This document shows positions 1 to 6,631 of a DNA stretch of 8,764 nt, in pieces; position 1 is the stretch's first letter, and every line of letters starts with the position of its first letter. The DNA comes from Burkholderiales bacterium. GTDB lineage: Bacteria; Pseudomonadota; Gammaproteobacteria; Burkholderiales; Burkholderiaceae_C. The position numbers were made by a program, and so were the translations under genes. A model generated the notes under the pieces. The model searched no databases. It had not been told where the DNA came from and worked only from the letters and a program-made list of their open reading frames with translations. The DNA lies in NCBI GenBank assembly GCA_947450745.1, contig CANFYD010000129.1, positions 1 to 8,764 of the forward strand, given 5' to 3'.

Positions 1-25
1 ACACACTTTGCACGAAATTCACGAC

Positions 26-39
26 TTGATTGCAATCAA
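26..39. promoter_or_regulatory. Perfect FNR/ANR-type box (TTGAT-N4-ATCAA)
   Basis: The bases TTGATTGCAATCAA match the FNR/ANR consensus TTGAT-N4-ATCAA at every defined position. They lie inside a perfect 16-base palindrome, CTTGATTGCAATCAAG (25-40). Sites of this kind bind CRP/FNR-family oxygen- or nitric-oxide-responsive regulators. The site is centred about 400 bases upstream of the first operon gene, too far for classical activation at -41.5, so its target is probably a gene beyond the left edge. No regulator gene is present here to confirm it. Confidence 0.5.
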
Positions 40-56
40 GAATGATTCGCATTGTA
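38..56. promoter_or_regulatory. Weak Fur-box-like sequence
   Basis: AAGAATGATTCGCATTGTA matches 12 of 19 positions of the classical Fur box GATAATGATAATCATTATC, counted by eye. The core AATGATTCGCATT resembles iron boxes of beta- and gammaproteobacteria. It overlaps the end of the FNR-type palindrome by three bases. Twelve of nineteen is near the chance limit, and no iron gene is visible, so this is only a candidate. Confidence 0.25.
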
Positions 57-273
57 TTGTGCGCAAGGCATCCTTTGAGTGGCGGGGTTTTCGGTCGGCA
101 GTGGCTGTGTCAAACCTGATGGCATGCCAATTGCTATGCCTGTTGCAGGCGGATTCGACGCGCGGCGCGTGGCCCACAAAGCGTCCCAAAACGCCGAATC
201 GCGGCACCATACGGTCCACGTGAAATTCCCGAAAAATCATAAAAACATCGATTTATCTACATGAAATCAGGCT

Positions 274-288
274 CGCAAACGTTTAGCG
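274..288. promoter_or_regulatory. Candidate LacI-family (PurR/CytR-like) operator
   Basis: CGCAAACGTTTAGCG is close to the PurR-type operator ACGCAAACGTTTGCGT. It has a perfect AAACGTTT core (277-284) with a central CpG, flanked by CGC on the left and, after one extra A, GCG on the right. LacI-family proteins such as PurR and CytR control purine and nucleoside genes in enterobacteria, which fits the genes downstream. The site lies about 35 bases upstream of the candidate -10 box. No LacI-family gene is in the window, so the regulator is unknown. Confidence 0.4.
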
Positions 289-321
289 TTAACCTTAGGC
301 TGCGCAAGGGCGGAGTTTTCT

Positions 322-327
322 TACAAT
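322..327 (+). promoter_or_regulatory. Candidate -10 box of the operon promoter
   Basis: TACAAT matches five of six bases of the sigma-70 -10 consensus and stands out in GC-rich surroundings. No good -35 hexamer is found at 16-18 bases; the sequence there is GCTGCG-like. The promoter would therefore be weak or need an activator. Transcription would start near 333-336, giving a leader of about 100 bases that opens with the stem-loop at 336-372. Confidence 0.3.
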
Positions 328-335
328 TCTGCATC

Positions 336-372
336 GCGCGGCCGACGCCTATTTGGGCGGTGTCGGCAGCGC
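336..372 (+). promoter_or_regulatory. Strong leader stem-loop upstream of the first gene
   Basis: The left arm (336-349) pairs with the right arm (359-372) around a nine-base loop, TATTTGGGC. The stem has nine inner pairs including one G-U (GCCGACGCC with GGTGTCGGC), a single G/A mismatch, then four outer GCGC pairs. No T-run follows, so it is not a classical intrinsic terminator. If transcription starts near 334 the hairpin would cap the mRNA 5' end, where it could protect the transcript or act in attenuation. The structure is visible; the role is inference. Confidence 0.45.
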
Positions 373-433
373 AGTGACCGAACTGTCGGATGATTCAGCC
401 CAATTCCTTTTCAACCAGCCACTGATCCCACAC

Positions 434-1438
434 ATGAAGCCAGCTATCCCTTCGCTTGTCCGTGCTGCCGTGCTGCTCGCCCTGACCGCCACCGGGCTGT
501 CGGCCCTGGCGCAAAGCCAGCCCGCCATCGTGTTCGACATGGGCGGCAAATTCGATAAATCCTTCAACGAATCGGCCTACCGCGGCATCGAGCGTTGGAA
601 GCAAGAGACCGGCAAGCCCTACCTCGAGTTCGAGATCAGCAACGACACCCAGCGCGTGCAAGCGCTGCGCCGCATGGCCGAGCGCGGTGCCAGCCCCATC
701 ATCAGCGTCGGCTTTGCCCAAGCGTCGGCGCTGGAGCAGGTGGCCAAGGACTTCCCCAAGACGCAGTTCGCCATCATTGACGGCGTGGTGAACCTGCCGA
801 ATGTGCAGTCGCTGTTGTTCAAGGAGCACGAAGGCAGCTACTTGGTCGGCGCGATGGCGGTGCTGGCCAGCAAGACCGGCAAGGTCAGCTTCGTCGGCGG
901 CATGGACATCCCCTTGATCCGCAAATTCCAGTGCGGCTACGAACAAGGGGCCAAGGCCACCAACCCGAAGGCCGAGGTGTTCTCCAACATGACCGGCACG
1001 ACGTCTTCCGCCTGGAACGACCCGACCCGGGGCAGCGAGCTGGCCAAGGCCCAGTTTGCCAAAGGCTCGGACGTGGTGTTTGCCGCTGCCGGCGGCACCG
1101 GCTCCGGCGTCTACCAAGCCGCCAAGGACGCCGGCAAGCTGGCCATCGGTGTGGACAGCAACCAAAACCATTTGCAGCCCGGCACGATGCTGACCTCGAT
1201 GGTCAAGAAGGTCGATGTGGCCGTCTACAACGTGCTCAAAACCTGGAAGCCCGGCCTCAGCAGCTTGGGCCTGAAGGACGACGGCGTCGATTACGCCCTC
1301 GACCAGTACAACGCCAAGTTGGTCTCCCCCGCCCTGAAAGCCAAAGTCGACGCGATCAAAGCCGACATCATCTCCGGCAAGATCTTGGTGGCGGATTACA
1401 TGGCAGATGGAAAATGTTCCTCCTTGCGGGCCAACTGA
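434..1438 (+). CDS. BMP/PnrA-family nucleoside-binding periplasmic protein
   Basis: This is the solute-binding subunit of a BMP-type nucleoside ABC importer, 334 residues. It should catch purine or other nucleosides in the periplasm and pass them to the permeases encoded downstream. Residues 1-26 form a Sec signal peptide (K2, R10, hydrophobic 11-25) with likely cleavage after Ala-Leu-Ala at 26. There is no lipobox cysteine, unlike the lipoprotein members of the family. Family landmarks are VFDMGGKFDKSFN (33-45), GSYLVGAMA (134-142), SFVGGMDIPLIRKF (152-165), AAAGGTGSGV (217-226) and GVDSNQ (239-244), the last in the ligand-contacting region. C167 and C328 are the only cysteines of the mature protein and could form a disulfide. 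An in-frame ATG at 353 is longer, but it would bury the signal peptide and run through the leader hairpin, so 434 is preferred although its ribosome site is weak. Exact substrate is not readable from sequence. Confidence 0.92.
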   Translation: MKPAIPSLVRAAVLLALTATGLSALAQSQPAIVFDMGGKFDKSFNESAYRGIERWKQETGKPYLEFEISNDTQRVQALRRMAERGASPIISVGFAQASALEQVAKDFPKTQFAIIDGVVNLPNVQSLLFKEHEGSYLVGAMAVLASKTGKVSFVGGMDIPLIRKFQCGYEQGAKATNPKAEVFSNMTGTTSSAWNDPTRGSELAKAQFAKGSDVVFAAAGGTGSGVYQAAKDAGKLAIGVDSNQNHLQPGTMLTSMVKKVDVAVYNVLKTWKPGLSSLGLKDDGVDYALDQYNAKLVSPALKAKVDAIKADIISGKILVADYMADGKCSSLRAN

Positions 1439-1474
1439 TTAGGCGAGTTCTCTGAGCGATTGAGTAGCAACAGC

Positions 1475-3123
<1,649 letters not shown>

Positions 3124-3127
<4 letters not shown>

Positions 3128-4269
3128 GTCAGGGACAAAGCCAGACCCTGCCGCGCTGGATCGATGTCGGCTTGCTGCCGCTCTGGAACCTGAGCATCGC
3201 CTTGGCGGTGGCCGGCCTCGTTGTCTGGGGCATTGGCCAGAGCCCGGCGCAGGCTTTCTCGCTGATGGTGCAAGGGGCGTTGGGCAGCGCGCGCGGCATC
3301 GGCTACACGCTGTATTACGCCACCACCTTCATCTTCACCGGCCTGGCCGTGGCGGTGGCCATCCATGCCGGCTTGTTCAACATCGGTGCCGAGGGCCAAG
3401 CCACGTTTGGCGGCCTGGGCCTGGGGCTGTTGGCGCTGAGCCTGGGGCCGCTGTTGCCGGCTGCGCTGCTGTTGCCGCTGCTGGTGCTGGCCGCCGCGCT
3501 GTTCGGCATGTTGTGGGCGCTGGTGCCGGCCTATTTGCAGGCTTGGCGGGGCAGCCACATCGTCATCACCACCATCATGTTCAACTTTTTGGCCAGCAGC
3601 CTGAATGTTTATTTGCTGGTCAATTGGCTGCGGCCCAAGACCAGCATGTCGGTTGAAAGTGCCAGCTTTGTCGACGCCGCGCGGATGCCGGGCATGCACG
3701 ATCTGGCGGCGCTGCTGGGCTGGAATATGCCGTCCTCGCCGCTCAACCTGAGCTTGCTGCTGGCACTGCTGGCCTGCGTTTTTGTCTACTGGTTCATCTG
3801 GAAGAGCCGGGCCGGTTTTGCGCTGCGTGCCGTCGGCAGCGCGCCGCGTGCCGCCCATTACGCCGGCATCAACCCGCGCCTGCAGGTGCTGGTGGCGATG
3901 GGCTTGTCCGGCGCCTTGGCCGGGTTGGTGGCGGTCAATGAAATCTCCGGCGTGCAGGGCAAGCTGACGCTGGACTTTGTGGCCGGTGCGGGCTTTACCG
4001 GCATCGCCGTGTCGCTGATGGGGCGCAACCACCCCGTAGGCATCGTGCTGGCGGCTTTGCTGTTCGGCGTGCTGTATCAGGGCGGTGTCGAGGTGTCGTT
4101 CGAGATGCCCGGCTTCAGCCGCGAAATGGTGGTCACGGCGCAGGGCTTGATCGTCTTGTTCGCGGGCGCCATGGCGACCGTCAGCGCACCGCTGTTCGGC
4201 CGTATTTACGCCGCTTGCAAGCAGGCAAGCAAGCAGGGAAGCAAGCGGGGAGGGCAGCTCAATGGATGA
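3124..4269 (+). CDS. Nucleoside ABC transporter permease 1 (YufP/COG4603 type)
   Basis: This is one of the two inner-membrane subunits that form the nucleoside channel, 381 residues. Several hydrophobic segments are visible, for example at about 16-38, 66-82, 97-138, 145-168, 208-226, 253-272, 285-299, 303-319 and 335-357. Family landmarks are GLFNIGAEGQ (83-92), characteristic of this branched-chain-type permease family, and the cytoplasmic loop RAVGSAPRAAHYAGIN (235-250) that should contact the ATPase. The start overlaps the ATPase stop by four bases and has GGAG eight bases upstream (3112-3115). The stop overlaps the second permease by eight bases, so the two should be translationally coupled. 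The last 17 residues are a Lys/Gln/Ser/Gly-rich tail made by a short DNA repeat (4213-4246), which looks like a recent, lineage-specific addition. Confidence 0.92.
4213..4246 (+). repeat. Short AAGC-rich repeat at the end of permease 1
   Basis: Five AAGC units fall within 28 bases (4219-4246), arranged as GCAAGCAG, GCAAGCAAGCAG and GGAAGCAAGC. The repeat opens with the palindrome GCTTGCAAGC (4213-4222), whose GCTTG arm can pair with several CAAGC copies. It codes for the Lys/Gln/Ser-rich tail of permease 1 and runs straight into a strong ribosome site, GGGGAGGG (4247-4254), seven bases before the permease 2 start. Slippage here could alter the tail or the coupling between the two permeases. 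Confidence 0.6.
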
Positions 4270-5242
4270 GATCTTCATCGGCTCGATGCTGGCGTCCACG
4301 CTGCGCGTCAGCACCCCGTTGCTGTTGTGCGCGCTGGCCGGCCTGATCTGCGAGCGCTCCGGCGTCATTGATCTGGGCCTGGAAGGCAAGATGCTGTTCG
4401 CCGCTTTTGCGGCCGCCGCCGCCGCCAGTGCCAGCCAATCCACCGGCCTCGGTCTGCTGGCGGCGATTGGCGTGGCTTGTGCGCTCTCGCTGCTGCACGG
4501 CTTTGCCTGCGTCACCCACCGGGGCGACCAAGTCGTGTCCGGCGTGGCCATCAATATGGTGGCAGCCGGCTTGACCGTGGTGCTGGGCATTGCCTGGTTC
4601 AAGCAGGGCGGCCAGACTCCGCCGGTGGCCGCCGATGTGCGCTTGACCGGCCTGATCCCGGCCTGGAGCGAGGCCAGCGGCGCGGTGGCCGACTTGGGCC
4701 CCTGGTTCGGCGCGGTGCTGGGCCACGGCTTGCTGAGCCACAACGTGCTGGTCTACCTGGCCTTCGCGCTGGTGGCGGCGGTGTGGTTTTTTCTGGAGCG
4801 CACCAAGCCGGGCCTGCGGCTGCGCGCGGTGGGCGAGAACCCGGCCATGGTCGATGCGGCCGGCGTGTCGGTGGCCAAGCTGCGCTACATGGCTTTGCTG
4901 ATCAACGGCCTGCTGTGCGGCTTGGCCGGCAGCTATCTGGTGCTGGCGCAGAACGCCTCGTTCTCGCCGAACATGACGGCGGGGCGCGGCTACATCGCGC
5001 TGGCCGCGATGATTTTTGGCAAGTGGAAGCCGCTGCCGACGATGTTCGCTTGCCTGCTGTTCGGTTTTCTGGACGCGCTGGCCATCCGCTTGCAAGGGGC
5101 CGTGCTGCCCGGTGTGGGCGAAGTGCCGGTGCAGCTGATCCAAGCGCTGCCGTATTTGCTCACCGTCGTGCTGCTGGCCGGCTTTATCGGCCAAGCCACC
5201 GCGCCCAAGGCTTTGGGCCTGCCCTACATCAAGGAACGCTGA
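4262..5242 (+). CDS. Nucleoside ABC transporter permease 2 (YufQ/COG1079 type)
   Basis: This is the second inner-membrane channel subunit, 326 residues, the partner of the permease just upstream. Hydrophobic segments lie at about 17-30, 44-56, 61-80, 93-112, 163-177, 207-229, 244-253, 259-276 and 297-311. Family landmarks are ERSGVIDLGLEGKML (31-45), the cytoplasmic loop TKPGLRLRAVGENPAMVDA (181-199) that should dock on the ATPase, and GRGYIALAAMIFGKWKP (241-257). It starts inside the end of permease 1 (eight-base overlap) behind one of the best ribosome sites in the window, GGGGAGGG at 4247-4254. This is the last transporter gene; the deaminase gene begins two bases after its stop. Length and motifs look complete. 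Confidence 0.92.
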   Translation: MDEIFIGSMLASTLRVSTPLLLCALAGLICERSGVIDLGLEGKMLFAAFAAAAAASASQSTGLGLLAAIGVACALSLLHGFACVTHRGDQVVSGVAINMVAAGLTVVLGIAWFKQGGQTPPVAADVRLTGLIPAWSEASGAVADLGPWFGAVLGHGLLSHNVLVYLAFALVAAVWFFLERTKPGLRLRAVGENPAMVDAAGVSVAKLRYMALLINGLLCGLAGSYLVLAQNASFSPNMTAGRGYIALAAMIFGKWKPLPTMFACLLFGFLDALAIRLQGAVLPGVGEVPVQLIQALPYLLTVVLLAGFIGQATAPKALGLPYIKER

Positions 5243-5244
5243 TC

Positions 5245-5691
5245 ATGAAAATTTCCGCCGACATGCAACAGCGCTTGCTGGCCGCCTCGCTGGCCGCCCG
5301 CGCGCACTCCCATTCGCCCTATTCCAACTACGCGGTGGGGGCGGCGGTGCTGGATGAGCAGGGCCGCATCCATGTCGGCGCGAACATCGAGAACGCCGCT
5401 TATCCGCAAGGCAACTGCGCCGAGGCCACCGCGCTGGGCGCCATGGTGATGGCCGGCGGCAAGCAGGCCGTGGCCGTGCTGGTGACCGGCCCCGGGCCCG
5501 ATGTGATCACGCCTTGCGGCGGCTGCCGACAAAAGCTGCGTGAATTTGCCGGGCCCGATCTGCTCGTCATCGCCGGCGACCCGGCTGGCATCCAACAGCA
5601 GTGGACGCTGGAACAGTTGCTCCCGTTCAGCTTTGGCCCTTCACACTTGGCCCCAGCAGTCAACCAAAACAAAAACAAGGAAAAAACATGA
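5245..5691 (+). CDS. cdd: Cytidine deaminase, short homotetrameric type
   Basis: This enzyme hydrolyses cytidine and deoxycytidine to uridine and deoxyuridine plus ammonia, in the cytoplasm. It is 148 residues, so the short tetrameric class with three cysteine zinc ligands. Visible active-site elements are SPYSNYAVGAAV (24-35), substrate-binding NIE (48-50), the catalytic CAE (C58, E60) and PCGGCRQ (90-96), giving zinc ligands C58, C91 and C94. It starts two bases after permease 2 with AAGGAA nine bases upstream. The frame is open far upstream into the permease gene, but those residues are out-of-frame translation of the permease. The C-terminus carries a polar tail, NQNKNKEKT (140-148), that reads through the A-rich ribosome site of the next gene and ends in an ATGA overlap with it. 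Its product deoxyuridine is a known substrate of thymidine phosphorylase, encoded at the operon end. Confidence 0.95.
   Translation: MKISADMQQRLLAASLAARAHSHSPYSNYAVGAAVLDEQGRIHVGANIENAAYPQGNCAEATALGAMVMAGGKQAVAVLVTGPGPDVITPCGGCRQKLREFAGPDLLVIAGDPAGIQQQWTLEQLLPFSFGPSHLAPAVNQNKNKEKT
5661..5687 (+). promoter_or_regulatory. A-rich ribosome-binding region of the purine phosphorylase gene
   Basis: This segment is almost pure A and C with a single G pair, in sharp contrast to the GC-rich surroundings. AAGGA (5677-5681) lies six bases before the ATG at 5688 and sets that start, ruling out a longer in-frame ATG at 5601. Such unpaired A-rich stretches often raise initiation by keeping the site open and binding ribosomal protein S1. 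That role is inference. Confidence 0.55.
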
Positions 5692-6545
5692 TCGATCAAA
5701 AAACTCTGGCGCTGGCAGTGACCGAAAGCGCCGCCAAATTGAAGGCCTTGTTCGGCGACGCGCCGGCGGTGGCGGTGGTGTTGGGCTCCGGTTGGGCGGG
5801 TGCGGCGAGCTTGGTGGAAGACGCTCAGCATTTGTCCTATGCCGAGCTGTCCGCCTTCCCGCAGCCTCGGGTGGAAGGCCATGTGAACGAGATCGTGGTC
5901 GGCCATATCAGCTCCAAGACCGGCCGGCAGCGGGTGGTGATGTTGCGCGGCCGCGCCCACACTTACGAGACCGGCGATTGCAGCGGCATGGCCGGTGCCT
6001 TGCGCACGTTGAAGCGCTGGGGTGTCAAGGTGCTGCTGCAGACCAACGCCTCGGGCTCCTTGCGGGCCAATATGGCGCCGGGGAGCCTGATGCTGATCAG
6101 CGACCACATCAACGCACCGCAGCGCTCGCCGCTGGTGGGCGAGCCGGGCAGCGAGCGCTTTGTCGACATGAGCCATGCCTACGACGCCGAGCTGCGCACC
6201 CATGCCCAAAAGGTGGCGAAAGACCTGAACTTGATGCTGGGCGAGGGCGTGTATTGCTGGGCGCTGGGCCCGCAGTTTGAAACGCCGGCGGAGATCCGCA
6301 TGTTTGCCGCCTGGGGCGCGGACGCCGTCGGCATGAGCACCGTGCCCGAAACCATCCTGGCTCGCCATGCCGGCCTGCGCGTGATGGGCTTGGCCTTGAT
6401 GACCAATATGGCGGCCGGTTTGTCCGCCGAAGCGCTGACCCATGCGCTGACGCTGCAGCAGGCGCAAATGTCGGGCGAGCGCGCCTCCCGCTTCTTGGCG
6501 GCCGTGGTGGCCGGCATGGCCGATCTGCCGTCCCTGCGCGCCTGA
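5688..6545 (+). CDS. Purine nucleoside phosphorylase, trimeric PNP/MTAP family
   Basis: This enzyme splits purine (deoxy)nucleosides with phosphate into free base and (deoxy)ribose-1-phosphate. It is 285 residues, the usual size for the trimeric class. Landmarks are the phosphate loop VLGSGW (31-36), EGHVNEIVVG (63-72) with H65, GRAHTYE (88-94), the family signature end NASGSL (120-125), YCWALGPQFETPAEI (189-203) including the base-site glutamate E198, VGMSTVPE (214-221) with M216, and TNMAAG (239-244) with base-contacting N240. That set suggests 6-oxopurine (inosine/guanosine) preference, but specificity is inferred. The start overlaps the deaminase stop (ATGA) and has a good ribosome site. 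The stop overlaps an ATG (TGATG) that opens the mini-ORF in the following spacer. Confidence 0.93.
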   Translation: MIDQKTLALAVTESAAKLKALFGDAPAVAVVLGSGWAGAASLVEDAQHLSYAELSAFPQPRVEGHVNEIVVGHISSKTGRQRVVMLRGRAHTYETGDCSGMAGALRTLKRWGVKVLLQTNASGSLRANMAPGSLMLISDHINAPQRSPLVGEPGSERFVDMSHAYDAELRTHAQKVAKDLNLMLGEGVYCWALGPQFETPAEIRMFAAWGADAVGMSTVPETILARHAGLRVMGLALMTNMAAGLSAEALTHALTLQQAQMSGERASRFLAAVVAGMADLPSLRA

Positions 6546-6631
6546 TGAGTGCCCCCAGACCTGCCGCTGCGCTTCAGGCCCCCCGAGGGGGAGCTGAAAC
6601 ACTTGGGGCGGCCCGGCGTTGTTTCTCATGA
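6545..6631 (+). CDS. Possible 28-codon coupling ORF between the phosphorylase and deoC
   Basis: This tiny open frame starts at an ATG that overlaps the phosphorylase stop (TGATG, 6543-6547) and ends in a TGA that overlaps the deoC start (ATGA, 6628-6631). It would bridge the only sizeable gap in the operon by stop-start coupling on both sides, which could explain why deoC has no clear ribosome site. Its product begins MSAPRPAAALQAPR and resembles the deoC N-terminus MSALAQAALQALR, so it may be a partial duplicate of that gene start rather than a functional peptide. The 3' half lies in a REP-like hairpin sequence. Whether it is translated is unknown. Confidence 0.3.
   Translation: MSAPRPAAALQAPRGGAETLGAARRCFS
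6571..6618. repeat. REP-like intergenic hairpin element
   Basis: TTCAG (6573-6577) pairs with CTGAA (6594-6598); inside, after a two-by-two internal loop, four C-G pairs close a CGAG loop (6584-6587). The sequence that follows, CTTGGGGCGGCCCGGCG (6602-6618), resembles a motif I recall as recurring between genes in Comamonadaceae genomes. No T-run follows, so this is not a classical terminator, and deoC and deoA are probably still co-transcribed. It may stabilise the upstream mRNA or simply be an inserted repeat. Only one copy is in this window, so repeat status is unproven. Confidence 0.4.

Larger units (their letters stand above)
1..433. other. Gene-free upstream region with regulatory sites
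   Basis: I find no convincing gene in this stretch. The short open frames on both strands have no recognisable domain, no good ribosome site and no neighbour logic. The region is less GC-rich than the operon, especially around 221-268. It holds an FNR-type box and a Fur-like sequence at the left edge, then a LacI-family-like operator, a candidate -10 box and a stem-loop close to the first gene. The left-edge sites lie some 400 bases from the first start codon, so they more likely serve a gene to the left of the window, probably read leftwards. That last point is inference. Confidence 0.6.

Noticed and set aside
121..140. A GGCAT / ATGCC inverted repeat with a ten-base loop
   Set aside because: Five pairs over ten bases is easily chance, and no promoter or gene start lies nearby.
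8..264. Short open frames in the upstream region on both strands
   Set aside because: They overlap each other, lack ribosome sites and domains, and span likely regulatory DNA.
353..433. A 27-residue N-terminal extension of the binding protein from an upstream in-frame ATG
   Set aside because: It would place a charged stretch ahead of a clear Sec signal peptide and run through the leader hairpin. The ATG at 434 gives a normal signal peptide.
1460..1474. A TTG start for the ATPase five codons upstream
   Set aside because: Possible but not favoured: TTG is rarer, and its ribosome site is no better than that of the ATG at 1475.
4477..5244. An upstream extension of the cytidine deaminase frame giving a 404-residue protein
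   Set aside because: The added residues are Arg/Gly-rich out-of-frame translation of permease 2. The family-length start at 5245 has a ribosome site.
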